In this document: positions 18,345-25,820 of the stretch, in pieces | How the letters are laid out: each line of letters begins with the position of its first letter | How positions within the stretch are numbered: the first letter of the stretch is position 1 | Made by a program: the position numbers and the translations under genes | Source: Gemmatimonadaceae bacterium | GTDB taxonomy: Bacteria > Gemmatimonadota > Gemmatimonadetes > Gemmatimonadales > Gemmatimonadaceae | Direction: 5' to 3' | DNA length: 64,000 bases | Assembly: GCA_036504815.1 (NCBI GenBank) | Contig: DASXUN010000015.1 | Coordinates: 149,073-213,072, forward strand | Notes under the pieces: model-generated | What the model was told of the DNA's origin: nothing | Database searches by the model: none | Seen by the model: only the letters and a program-made list of their open reading frames with translations

Positions 18345-18378
18345 AAGGCGCGCGGCCGAATGGGCCGCGCGCCTTGTT
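18345..18378 (+). terminator. 13-bp hairpin after the AraC-type gene
   Basis: AAGGCGCGCGGCC (18345-18357) pairs perfectly with GGCCGCGCGCCTT (18363-18375) across GAATG, followed by GTTCC. Starts 23 nt after the stop at 18322; separates this unit from the tRNA. The short T-run makes it a moderate intrinsic terminator. Confidence 0.65.
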
Positions 18379-18428
18379 CCATGCCCCCCGGACGCCTAGC
18401 TTTCCTGTCCCCGCCCCACGGCGGGCGC

Positions 18429-18502
18429 GCGCGAGTAGCTCAGCTGGATAGAGCGTCGGCCTCCGGAGCCGAAGGTCGTGGGTTCGAATCCCGCCTCGCG
18501 CA
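18429..18502 (+). tRNA. tRNA-Arg (anticodon CCG)
   Basis: 74-nt cloverleaf. Acceptor GCGCGAG pairs with CTCGCGC, discriminator A at 18502. D-arm GCTC/GAGC, anticodon arm TCGGC-CTCCGGA-GCCGA (anticodon CCG reading CGG), T-arm GTGGG-TTCGAAT-CCCGC. The CCA end is not encoded (TCC follows). It lies just upstream of rho in the same direction. Confidence 0.97.
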
Positions 18503-18620
18503 TCCCCTCCCCTCCCGTCCGCCCGAGCCCGTGCGCTCGTCCCGGGACCGCACTCCTCCGCTCCTCCATCCCTTCAGGAGCGCCCCCGCACCCCATCCCC
18601 AGCTTACGCTCCTCCGTTTC

Positions 18621-19880
18621 GTGGATATTTCCGAACTTCGGCGCTCGCCTCTTCCCGAACTGCTCGTCCTGGCCGAGACGCTGGGCCTTGCCGATCCGGC
18701 CGCGCTCACCCGCGCCGACCTGATCTTCAAGATCGAGCACGCCCTGCTGGCGCGCGGCGATGTCCTGCTGGCCGACGGGGTGCTGGAGATCGTCAAGGAA
18801 GGGCACGGCTTCCTCCGCAGCCCCGACAACAGCTACCTCGCCGGCGCTGCCGACGTCTACGTCTCGCAGACGCAGATCCGGCGCTTCAGCGCGCGCACCG
18901 GTGACACGCTGCGCGGGCGCGTCCGCCCGCCGAAGCCGTGGGAGAAGTATCTCGCGCTGCTGCAGATCGAGAGCATCAACGGGCACGACCCCGAAGCGAC
19001 GCAGACGCGGATGCAGTTCGACACCCTGCGCCCGACGTACCCGAAGACCCGCCTGCGCCTGGAGCGCGGCAATGGCGACCTGGCGATGCGGCTCATGGAC
19101 ATCATCGCGCCGCTCGGCAAGGGACAGCGCGGGCTGATTGTCGCCGCCCCGCGCGCCGGCAAGACCATCCTGCTGCAGAAGATGGCGCTCGCCATCTCCG
19201 AGAATCATCCCGAGGTGACGCTGATCGTGCTCCTCATCGACGAACGCCCGGAAGAGGTGACCGATTTCATCGCCACCGTTCCGGGCGCCGAGGTCATTGC
19301 GAGCACGTTCGACGAGAAGGCATCGCGCCACGTGCAGGTGGCCGAGATGACCATCGAACGGGCGAAGCGCCTGGTGGAGGAGGGGCGCGACGTCGTGATC
19401 CTGCTCGACTCGATCACCCGCCTGGCGCGCGCGCACAACACGGTGCTGCCGATGTCGGGGCGCCTGCTGTCGGGCGGCGTGGACGCCAAGGCCATGGAGC
19501 GCCCCAAGAAGTTCTTCGGCGCGGCGCGCGCCATCGACGGCGGCGGCACGCTCACCATCGTGGCAACGGCGCTCGTCGGCACGGGGTCGCGCATGGATGA
19601 GGTGATCTTCGAGGAGTTCAAGGGGACGGGCAACATGGAGCTCATCCTCGACCGCGACATCGCCAACCGGCGCATCTTTCCGGCGGTCGACATCCAGAAG
19701 TCGGGGACGCGCAAGGAAGAGCTGCTCCTGACGCCGGAGGAGAAGAACCGCATCTTCCTCATCCGGCAGTTCCTCGGGGACATGCCGCCGGAGGATCAGG
19801 TGCTCTTCCTGGCCAAGCGCATGGTGCTCACCAAGACCAATGCGGAGTTCTTCAAGAAGATGGCCGAAGGCGATGTCTAG
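18621..19880 (+). CDS. rho: transcription termination factor Rho
   Basis: 419 residues from GTG 18621, the usual Rho length. N-terminal helical and cold-shock-type RNA-binding region (EIVKEGHGFLRSPDNSYLAG), then the RecA-type ATPase with Walker A-like APRAGKT, Walker B region VVILLDSITRLARA, Q-loop/P-loop neighbourhood GGVDAKAMERPKKFFGAARA and the C-terminal KMAEGDV. The frame continues upstream through the tRNA, which is not coding. The last codons overlap the ruvX start by 8 nt. Given many weak hairpins in the window, Rho-dependent termination is probably common here. Confidence 0.96.
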   Translation: MDISELRRSPLPELLVLAETLGLADPAALTRADLIFKIEHALLARGDVLLADGVLEIVKEGHGFLRSPDNSYLAGAADVYVSQTQIRRFSARTGDTLRGRVRPPKPWEKYLALLQIESINGHDPEATQTRMQFDTLRPTYPKTRLRLERGNGDLAMRLMDIIAPLGKGQRGLIVAAPRAGKTILLQKMALAISENHPEVTLIVLLIDERPEEVTDFIATVPGAEVIASTFDEKASRHVQVAEMTIERAKRLVEEGRDVVILLDSITRLARAHNTVLPMSGRLLSGGVDAKAMERPKKFFGAARAIDGGGTLTIVATALVGTGSRMDEVIFEEFKGTGNMELILDRDIANRRIFPAVDIQKSGTRKEELLLTPEEKNRIFLIRQFLGDMPPEDQVLFLAKRMVLTKTNAEFFKKMAEGDV

Positions 19881-20394
19881 CTTACCGGGACGCATCCTCG
19901 CGATTGACCTTGGCGACCGGCGGGTGGGGCTCGCGATGAGCGACCCGTCGCGGCTGATTGCGCAGCCGGCGGGGTTCGTCGAGCGGCGCGCGGGCAAGCG
20001 CCCGCCGCTGACGGCGCTGCTGGCCAAGGCCGCGGAGATCGGGGCGACGGCCTTCATTGTCGGGCTCCCGCTCGACGAGATGGGCGACGACACGCCCCGC
20101 GCCGTCGAGGCGCGGCGGCTCGCGCACGAGCTCGAGACGCGCACCGGACATCCGGCGCGACTGCTCGACGAGCGCTTCACCACGTCGGCGGCGCTGCGCG
20201 CCGTGCGCGCGATGGACGGATCCACCCGCGGCCGCAAGGGTGACGTGGACGCCCTCGCCGCGACGGTGCTGCTGGAACAGGCGCTGGCGTATGGCGCGCG
20301 ACTCTGGACGCGCGACGCGACCGCGGAGGAGCGTCTGCCGCGCGACGACGAGCCACCAACGGCCGGGACCGGCGCGCGCGACCATGACGACTAG
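19873..20394 (+). CDS. ruvX: RuvX/YqgF Holliday-junction-resolvase-like nuclease
   Basis: 173 residues, RNase H-like fold. N-terminal ILAIDLGDRRVGLAMSD carries the first catalytic Asp (12); FIVGLPLDEMGDD and the later DERFTT and KGDVDALAA segments supply the remaining family motifs. ATG 19873 overlaps the end of rho. The family acts in 16S/pre-16S rRNA 5'-end processing and is essential in several bacteria. Overlaps mltG by 11 nt; ruvX-mltG adjacency is common in bacteria, supporting both calls. Confidence 0.93.
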   Translation: MSSLPGRILAIDLGDRRVGLAMSDPSRLIAQPAGFVERRAGKRPPLTALLAKAAEIGATAFIVGLPLDEMGDDTPRAVEARRLAHELETRTGHPARLLDERFTTSAALRAVRAMDGSTRGRKGDVDALAATVLLEQALAYGARLWTRDATAEERLPRDDEPPTAGTGARDHDD

Positions 20395-21478
20395 CCATCG
20401 GATCGTCCTGGGCACGGCGCTGCTGCTCGCCGCGGCCGCCTGCGGCACCGAACGCGGCCCGCTGCAGCGCGTGACGATCCCCAAGGGGGCGAGCTTTCGC
20501 GTGGCTGCCGAGTCGCTGGCGGCGCACGGATTGGTCGCGAGCCCGCGACTGTTCGGTTTCTACGCCAATCTGCGCGGGCGTGACCGATCGATGCGGTATG
20601 GCACCTACATGCTGGCGCGCGGCACCAGCTGGAACGAGCTGCTCGACGACCTGCGCCGCGGCAAGGGGATCGTGCACGCGGTCACCATTCCCGAGGGCTA
20701 CGACCTGTCGCAAATCGTCCCGCTGCTCGCCGCGGTGCTGGACGTCTCGCGCGACTCGCTGGAGGTCGCGGTGCGCGACTCGGCGCTGCGGCACTCCCTC
20801 GATGTGCCGACGCCGTCGCTCGAAGGGTATCTCTTTCCCGACACGTACATCTTCCCCGACCGGGTCAGTGCGCACGAGGCGGTCGCGGCGATGGTGCATC
20901 GGTTCCAGCAGCTCTGGAAGCCGGAGTGGGATGCGCGGGCGGACAGCCTGAAGCTTAGCCGGCACGATGTCATCACGCTGGCGTCGATCGTGGAACGCGA
21001 AGTGCGGAGGCGCGAGGAAGGGCCCGTGGTGGCGGCGGTCTACCTGAACCGCCTGAAGTCGCGAATGCCGCTGCAGGCCGATCCGACTGTGACGTACGCG
21101 CTGGGCAAGCGGCCAGGCCGCGTCTATTACCGCGACCTGCGCATCAACTCGCCGTACAACACGTACAAGGTGCTCGGATTGCCACCCGGGCCGATCGGCT
21201 CGCCGGGGCTCGCCAGCATCACCGCGACGCTGCACCCCGCCAAGGTGCCCTATCGATTCTTCGTGGCGCATCCCGACGGGCACCACGAGTTCCGGACCAC
21301 GTACCGCGAGCATCTCGAGGCCATCCGGCTGGTGCGCGCTGCCGCCCGCGCCGATTCGCTGGCGCGCGAGGCAGCCGCGGTGCGCGCGGCACGGGATTCC
21401 GCCGCGCGGGCCGCGGGCGTGCCGATGGAATCGATGCCCCCGCCGCCCGCCGCAACCAAGAAGCCGCGCCTCAGATAG
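20384..21478 (+). CDS. mltG: endolytic murein transglycosylase MltG, lipoprotein form
   Basis: 364 residues from ATG 20384, overlapping ruvX by 11 nt. The YceG-like core has the GYLFPDTYIFP segment, the catalytic Glu in LASIVEREV, and YLNRLKSRMPLQADPT and LPPGPIGSPGLAS. MltG cuts nascent glycan strands and sets their length. Unlike the usual transmembrane anchor, the N-terminus (SHRIVLGTALLLAAAACGT) has a lipobox-like Ala-Ala-Cys, suggesting lipid anchoring. The C-terminal 60 residues form an Ala/Arg helical tail ending in PPPPAATKKPRLR. Confidence 0.92.
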   Translation: MTTSHRIVLGTALLLAAAACGTERGPLQRVTIPKGASFRVAAESLAAHGLVASPRLFGFYANLRGRDRSMRYGTYMLARGTSWNELLDDLRRGKGIVHAVTIPEGYDLSQIVPLLAAVLDVSRDSLEVAVRDSALRHSLDVPTPSLEGYLFPDTYIFPDRVSAHEAVAAMVHRFQQLWKPEWDARADSLKLSRHDVITLASIVEREVRRREEGPVVAAVYLNRLKSRMPLQADPTVTYALGKRPGRVYYRDLRINSPYNTYKVLGLPPGPIGSPGLASITATLHPAKVPYRFFVAHPDGHHEFRTTYREHLEAIRLVRAAARADSLAREAAAVRAARDSAARAAGVPMESMPPPPAATKKPRLR

Positions 21479-21634
21479 AGGATGCGGCGCGCGGCGGGCC
21501 CTGGCCTTGCGGGCCGCACACACGCGCGCATTCACGGCAACGAGGGGCGCTTATCCTCGAGCCAGCAGCGCTCGCGGGAGTTCCCGGGCGTCGCTCATCT
21601 GTCACCCATACGGTGGCGTCGGTAGCTTCCGACC

Positions 21635-22849
21635 ATGTCCTCTTCGATCGCGATCGTCTCCTCGCGCGGCGCCAAGCGACTCGCCGGGGGCCACCCGTGG
21701 GTCTTTCGCAGCGATCTCGTCGAGGCTCCGGCGGTGGCGGCCGGACCGGTGCGCATGGCCGACCAGCGGGGACACGCGCTGGGGTGGGCGTGGTGGAGCC
21801 CCACGTCGGAGATCGTCCTGCGACGCGTGGAGCGGGACGGTGACGCCGCCATCGATCGCGCGTGGTGGCGCGCACGGATCGCGCAGGCCCTCGCGCGCCG
21901 CGCGCCGCTCGCCGAGTCGACGAACGCGTGCCGTCTCGTGCACGGCGAGGGCGACGGCCTGCCGGCGCTCGTCGTGGACCGGTATGACCGCTGGCTCGTG
22001 GTGCAGCTGCTCTCGGCGGCCGTCGAAGCGCAGCGCGCGGTGATCGTGGACGTGCTGCAGGAGCTCGCCGCGCCGGCGGGAATGCTCGCGCGCAACGACG
22101 CGTCGGTGCGCGCCCGCGAGGGGCTGCCGAAAGCAGTGGAGCTCCTGGCCGGCGCCGTGCCGGAGGAGATCGAGGTGGACGAGCACGGCGTGCGCTACCT
22201 TGCCGCGCCGTGGTCCGGGCAGAAGACGGGCGCCTTCCTCGACCAGCGCGAGAATCGCGTGATGCTGCGCGCGCACGCCCGCGGCCGCGCCCTGGACGTC
22301 TTCAGTTATCACGGCAGCTTCGCGCTGCACCTGGCCCGCGGAGCCGAGTCCGTGACCGCCGTGGACGCCTCGGCGCACGCGCTCGAGCGCGCCCGGGCCA
22401 ATGCGGCTCGCAACGGCATCACGACGATGGACTGCGTGGAGGCCGATGCATTCGAGTTTCTGCGCGACGCCGCCGCGCGCGGCGAACGGTACGACGTCAT
22501 CGCGCTCGATCCCCCCGCCCTCGCCAAGAACCGCGGATCGGTGGACGGCGCCCTGCGCGGATACAAGGAGCTGAACCTGCGGGCGATGCGCCTGCTGGCA
22601 CCGGGAGGCCTGCTGTTCACGGCGAGCTGCAGCTATCACGTGACGAAGCCGATGTTCCTCGACATCGTGCGCGAAGCGGCGGCCGACAGCCAACGCCCGA
22701 TGATCCTGCGCGCGCTCACCGGACAGCCACTCGACCATCCTGAGGTGCTGACGATTCCGGAGACGGGCTACCTTAAGGGGCTGCTACTCGAGTGCGGCGA
22801 CGCCCCTGGCATGCGGGACACCAGTACGTGCTCCGGCCCGCCTGCGTGA
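21635..22849 (+). CDS. RlmI-like 23S rRNA (cytosine-5) methyltransferase
   Basis: 404 residues. N-terminal PUA domain (AKRLAGGHPWVFRSDL), central GLPALVVDRYDRWLVVQ segment, and a class I SAM-dependent methyltransferase domain with ALDVFSYHGSFALHLA (SAM site), ALDPPALAKNR (catalytic DPPA motif) and SCSYHVTKPMFLD. This is the RlmI/YccW order. The last 26 codons overlap the convergent mutM; family members usually end near YLKGLLLE, so the true functional C-terminus is before the overlap. A 156-nt gap separates it from mltG. Confidence 0.88.
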   Translation: MSSSIAIVSSRGAKRLAGGHPWVFRSDLVEAPAVAAGPVRMADQRGHALGWAWWSPTSEIVLRRVERDGDAAIDRAWWRARIAQALARRAPLAESTNACRLVHGEGDGLPALVVDRYDRWLVVQLLSAAVEAQRAVIVDVLQELAAPAGMLARNDASVRAREGLPKAVELLAGAVPEEIEVDEHGVRYLAAPWSGQKTGAFLDQRENRVMLRAHARGRALDVFSYHGSFALHLARGAESVTAVDASAHALERARANAARNGITTMDCVEADAFEFLRDAAARGERYDVIALDPPALAKNRGSVDGALRGYKELNLRAMRLLAPGGLLFTASCSYHVTKPMFLDIVREAAADSQRPMILRALTGQPLDHPEVLTIPETGYLKGLLLECGDAPGMRDTSTCSGPPA

Positions 22850-23576
22850 TGCGCTGCACGACGGCGGCGCATCGCGGGCACGGGTGTCCCTCGCGGTCAT
22901 AGACCTTGAACGGGCGGTCCAGCATTCCCGAGCGATAGCGACCCTGTCGCGCAAAACCGTCGGCAATGGCGGCCTTGATGCCGCGCACGAGCGCGCGCAG
23001 CTGCGGCGGCGTCAGCGACGATGCGCGACGCGCCGGATGGAGCCGCGCGCGCCAGAGTGCCTCGGCGACGTAGATGTTGCCAAGCCCGGCGACGATCCGC
23101 TGGTCCAGCAGCGCCGTCTTGATGGGCCCGGAGCGCCACGCTAGCGCGTCGTGGAGCAGCGCCGTGGTCAACGCGTCTGGCTCCGGGCCAAGCGCGAGGC
23201 GCGGCGGCGAGCCGGGCGCGTGGTACGTGGCCGCGCAGAGCGCCCGTGAATCGACCAGACAGAGTCGCGTTCCGTCACCCGCCGAGAAGACGATGCGCGC
23301 GTACGGCGGCAGCGAATCGGCGGTGTGCCCGACGTCCCAATCGCCATTCATGCGAAAGTGGACTGCAACCACGGCGCCGTCGTCGAGGATGATGTGCTGG
23401 TGCTTGCCACGCCGGTCGACGCGCACGACCACGCGCCCCACGATGCGCCGGATGTCCCGTGCCGGAAGGGAGCGTCGCTGCGAGGCGTGATGCGTGCGGA
23501 CGGCCACCACGGTGCGGCCGACGAGCGCTCGTCGGGCGAGTTGGGCGGCGGCGTCGACTTCGGGGAGTTCGGGCAC
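22773..23576 (-). CDS. mutM: formamidopyrimidine-DNA glycosylase (Fpg/MutM family)
   Basis: 267 residues. GTG 23576 gives PELPEV immediately after the initiator, so Pro2 (catalytic amine) and Glu3 are in place, fixing the start. The H2TH region (GLGNIYVAEALWRARLHPAR) and a C-terminal zinc finger CPRC-x16-CPAC are present. Excises oxidised purines such as 8-oxoguanine and nicks the abasic site. A divergent form (Endo VIII-like features cannot be excluded). Convergent overlap of 77 nt with the RlmI-like gene. A heptamer array begins 10 bp upstream of the start codon. Confidence 0.9.
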   Translation of the reverse strand: MPELPEVDAAAQLARRALVGRTVVAVRTHHASQRRSLPARDIRRIVGRVVVRVDRRGKHQHIILDDGAVVAVHFRMNGDWDVGHTADSLPPYARIVFSAGDGTRLCLVDSRALCAATYHAPGSPPRLALGPEPDALTTALLHDALAWRSGPIKTALLDQRIVAGLGNIYVAEALWRARLHPARRASSLTPPQLRALVRGIKAAIADGFARQGRYRSGMLDRPFKVYDREGHPCPRCAAVVQRITQAGRSTYWCPACQGRRRTRVAAP

Positions 23577-23585
23577 GGGAGGGGC

Positions 23586-23627
23586 AGACGGTAGACGGGA
23601 GACGGGAGACGGGAGACGGGAGACGAT
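23586..23627. repeat. heptamer tandem array, unit AGACGGG
   Basis: Six consecutive 7-bp units from 23586: AGACGGT, four AGACGGG, AGACGAT; degenerate copies continue to about 23648. It lies in the divergent spacer between mutM and the methyltransferase-like gene. The same unit recurs at 41529-41556. Confidence 0.85.
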
Positions 23628-23753
23628 GGAGGCGAGGCGGTAGACGAACCGTCGATGGATGCAGGGCGTTGCATATGCCGACGGTGGCGCCGGCGCAAGC
23701 AATTGCTTTGTCGCGGGGAAAATTTACCTTGTGGACAGGCCTTCAGCCCATCC

Positions 23754-24542
23754 ATGGCACTCCATCGCCCCCGCTCCCTTCGCCACGAGTACGAACTGTA
23801 CGTCGAACGCGAGATCGAGGATTACAAGAACTCGGTCAGTCGTTCGGCGCTCATGTCGCTCGCCGATGAGGCGATGCGCCGGCTCGGCAGCGGCGACCAG
23901 ATGGGGATGACCGAGCTGCTGCTCGCAGCCGAAGTGGACAAGGTGATCCATGGCCGCCTGCGATTGCCGAGCTACGAGACGTGGCGGAAGCGGCGGCAAC
24001 GGAATGCGTCGGAGCTGCAGCGTCCGGAGCATTGGGGCCTGCGCGGCGACACGCCGCTCAAGGCGGCCATTCCGTCGCTCCCCGGCTCGGGGTCGGTGCT
24101 GGTGACGGGGGCGCGCGTCGAAGGCTCGGCCCTGTACCTGGCGGCCAACGGGTGCGACGTCACGGCGGTGGAGCCGGAGTCCGATGTCGTCGAACGCATG
24201 ATGGAGGCGGCGCGCGACGCCGGCCTCGACGAGCGGGTGCGCGGCACGGTCAGCGAACTGCATACCTATCTGCATGGCTACGCGCCGGCCGACCCGCTCA
24301 CCGCGGTGGTGTGTACGCCGGCGGCATTCTCGGGACTGAGCGCCGACGAGCGCGCGCGGGTCATCGAGGTGCTGAAAAGCGCCACGTCGGACGGCGGCGT
24401 GCACCTAGTGGAAACGATCGTGGCCGGGTCGTCGATGATCGATGAAGAAGAGCTGCGGCAGCAGTACGATGGCTGGACAATTTCTATCGTTCCGGACAAG
24501 GGCGCGTCGAAGACCTTCGTCGCCCGCAAGGCAGTGGCGTAA
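23754..24542 (+). CDS. class I SAM-methyltransferase-like protein
   Basis: 262 residues from ATG 23754. The N-terminal 100 residues are helical and charged (YELYVEREIEDYKNSVSRSA), followed by a Rossmann methyltransferase core: SVLVTGARVEGSALYLAANG (SAM loop, though Gly-poor), DVTAVEPESD (acidic loop) and VRGTVSELHTYL. Target unknown; small-molecule or stress-related methylation is possible. The core looks intact although the GxGxG loop is degenerate, so a non-catalytic member is conceivable. Transcription ends at a strong intrinsic terminator 45 nt after the stop. Confidence 0.72.
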   Translation: MALHRPRSLRHEYELYVEREIEDYKNSVSRSALMSLADEAMRRLGSGDQMGMTELLLAAEVDKVIHGRLRLPSYETWRKRRQRNASELQRPEHWGLRGDTPLKAAIPSLPGSGSVLVTGARVEGSALYLAANGCDVTAVEPESDVVERMMEAARDAGLDERVRGTVSELHTYLHGYAPADPLTAVVCTPAAFSGLSADERARVIEVLKSATSDGGVHLVETIVAGSSMIDEEELRQQYDGWTISIVPDKGASKTFVARKAVA

Positions 24543-24586
24543 CGAACTGACACATCTCCTGTATTTGTGTCGTGTCCGAATGAAAC

Positions 24587-24620
24587 AACCGCCCTTGGCC
24601 GGGGCGGTTCTTCTTTTTCT
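24587..24620 (+). terminator. strong intrinsic terminator
   Basis: AACCGCCC (24587-24594) pairs with GGGCGGTT (24602-24609) around TTGGCCG, followed by CTTCTTTTTCT. It has a good stem and T-tract, 45 nt after the methyltransferase-like gene. Confidence 0.9.
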
Positions 24621-24756
24621 AACTTCTTACAAGGCAATGTGTTGGGTTATGTAGGAAACTGGCATCGCTCGTGCAACGTCAAATGGACGTACTTCCATAT
24701 GTATCATCGAGCGCTGTCGCTCCTCGGCAGAGACCCCCCGTAGCAGGTACGCGGCC

Positions 24757-24918
24757 ATGGATCAGATTCGTCAGGCGGACATCATCGAGCAGGAGCCCCT
24801 CGGCATCATCATTTCGCGTGGTTCGCGCGCGGAGGATCCGCCGCGCCTGTCGGCATACATCTGGGGTCCGGTCCCGGTGCCGGAACCGGTGGAGCAGCCG
24901 AAGCCTGTGGCGGCGTAG
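24757..24918 (+). CDS. small protein, 53 residues, unknown function
   Basis: ATG 24757 to TAG 24918. The product starts MDQIRQADIIEQEPLGIIIS and ends in a Pro/Val-rich tail (WGPVPVPEPVEQPKPVAA). It is acidic, with no cysteine, signal or membrane segment. A weak AGCAGG lies upstream. The unit is bounded by an intrinsic terminator before (24587-24620) and an 11-bp hairpin plus T-run after (24963-25000), which argues for an independent transcript. A modified-peptide precursor or small regulator are possibilities without direct evidence. Confidence 0.5.
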   Translation: MDQIRQADIIEQEPLGIIISRGSRAEDPPRLSAYIWGPVPVPEPVEQPKPVAA

Positions 24919-24928
24919 AAAGCGACGG

Positions 24929-24958
24929 AGTCCGACAGAATAGGACAGAGTGCGACAG
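24929..24958. repeat. degenerate 10-mer repeat, three units
   Basis: AGTCCGACAG, AATAGGACAG and AGTGCGACAG (24929-24958) are variants of AGTACGACAG, the complement of the unit repeated at 25061-25180. The two blocks therefore form an imperfect inverted pair around a terminator. Confidence 0.7.
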
Positions 24959-24962
24959 AAGA

Positions 24963-25000
24963 ACGGCCGGCGGAGCGAATCCGTCGGCCGTGTTTCGTTG
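24963..25000 (+). terminator. intrinsic terminator after the 53-residue gene
   Basis: ACGGCCGGCGG (24963-24973) pairs with CCGTCGGCCGT (24981-24991), 11 bp including one G-U, loop AGCGAAT, followed by GTTTCGTTG. It is 45 nt after the small gene. Confidence 0.75.
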
Positions 25001-25060
25001 CGTGCGGTTCTTCCGGAACAAGCGACGATGCCGCGTCGCGCATCAGCAAGCGGTGGCTAC

Positions 25061-25180
25061 CGATCTCTGTCGTACTCTGTCGTACTCTGTCGTACTCTGT
25101 CGTACTCTGTCGTACTCTGTCGTACTCTGTCGTACTCTGTCGGACGCTGTCGTACTCTGTCGGACGCTGTCGTACTCTGC
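25061..25180. repeat. 10-mer tandem array, unit CGTACTCTGT (12 units)
   Basis: Units start every 10 bp from 25061. Seven consecutive perfect copies run 25071-25140; CGGACGCTGT variants are at 25141 and 25161, a perfect copy at 25151, and end variants at 25061 and 25171. The period equals about one DNA helical turn, so each copy faces the same side. It lies in a gene-free stretch. The complementary array is at 43171-43250. Confidence 0.95.
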
Positions 25181-25192
25181 AGTTAATAAACG

Positions 25193-25226
25193 CACAGGGG
25201 AGCTGGCAGATGCCAGCTCCCCTGTG
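25193..25226 (-). terminator. perfect 15-bp hairpin after the Lys/Ala-rich peptide gene
   Basis: CACAGGGGAGCTGGC (25193-25207) and GCCAGCTCCCCTGTG (25212-25226) form a perfect 15-bp stem with a 4-nt AGAT loop. On the minus strand it lies 20 nt after the peptide's stop and is followed by CGTTTATTAA, consistent with termination of that transcript. Confidence 0.8.
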
Positions 25227-25246
25227 TGCTCCGAAGAGCGGAAGAA

Positions 25247-25321
25247 CTACTTCTTCTTCGCGGCCTTCTTAGCGGGCTTCTTCGCGACCTTCTTCTTCGC
25301 GGCCTTCTTCTTGGCTGCCAT
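25247..25321 (-). CDS. 24-residue Lys/Ala-rich basic peptide
   Basis: ATG 25321 to TAG 25249-25247. The product begins MAAKKKAAKKKVAKKPAKK and continues AAKKK: 14 of 24 residues are Lys, the rest almost all Ala. An AGGAG ribosome site lies 8 nt upstream, and a perfect 15-bp terminator hairpin follows, so this looks like a dedicated gene although it is very small. The composition equals the (A/V/P)KK repeats of histone H1-like bacterial tails, suggesting nucleic-acid or polyphosphate binding (inference). A GCGATTC/GAATCGC hairpin (25354-25373) lies in its presumed 5' leader. Confidence 0.7.
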   Translation of the reverse strand: MAAKKKAAKKKVAKKPAKKAAKKK

Positions 25322-25820
25322 TGTACAACTCCTGTCTAGGAGGGTCTTCCCTGGCGATTCCCCGGTGAATCGCTGGGTTCTGCCGTCATGTCACCACAAC
25401 GGCAAATCGTGCACGGCCCCGAAGGGCGCGTTGTGCGTCAATCATTCGGTATTTCGAAAACAGCGTGCGCGACATCGTGAACACCACCACCTTGACATCA
25501 TCGCGCTTCAAACTTGCATACACGATTGTATAAGGATCGAAATCGCGCAAGTACCATCGCCACAATTCTTTCTTGCGACCTTTTGCGATCCGTTCCTGCA
25601 CGATGACGCGCGCCAGGCGCGATCGCGATGACGACACGCGCATCATCATGCCGATTTGCGATGCACGCGTGGCACTGCGCATTCGACGATTCTCCTCTGA
25701 AAATGTCACCGCGCCGTCGTGTCATCGGCGCGCCGCGCCCGGGCGGTCGCGCCCCGATTGCGATTCGGCGGCACGCGGCCCAGACTTCATTCTCGTGGTG
25801 ATTCCGGAGAGGGTGACCGA
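25322..25820. other. 500-bp stretch without a convincing gene
   Basis: Apart from the leader hairpin at 25354-25373, I see no clear gene. A minus-strand frame at 25386-25709 (107 codons) has a mixed sequence with the segment LWRWYLRDFDPYTIVYASLK that could belong to a small protein, but there is no ribosome site at any of its ATGs and no recognised family; I leave it uncalled. Base composition is less GC-rich than the flanks. The promoter of the formate dehydrogenase gene should lie in the right part. Confidence 0.5.

Noticed and set aside
23581..23753. Mobile-element footprints or CRISPR array at short repeats
   Set aside because: Units are only 7 or 10 bp, contiguous and without spacers; no cas or transposase genes nearby.
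25037..25186. Coding frames through the CGTACTCTGT array
   Set aside because: The 10-bp unit is open in several frames simply because it lacks stops; no ribosome site or conserved protein. It is non-coding repeat.
25386..25709. 107-codon minus-strand frame
   Set aside because: No ribosome site or recognised family; may be a real small gene but not supported enough to call.
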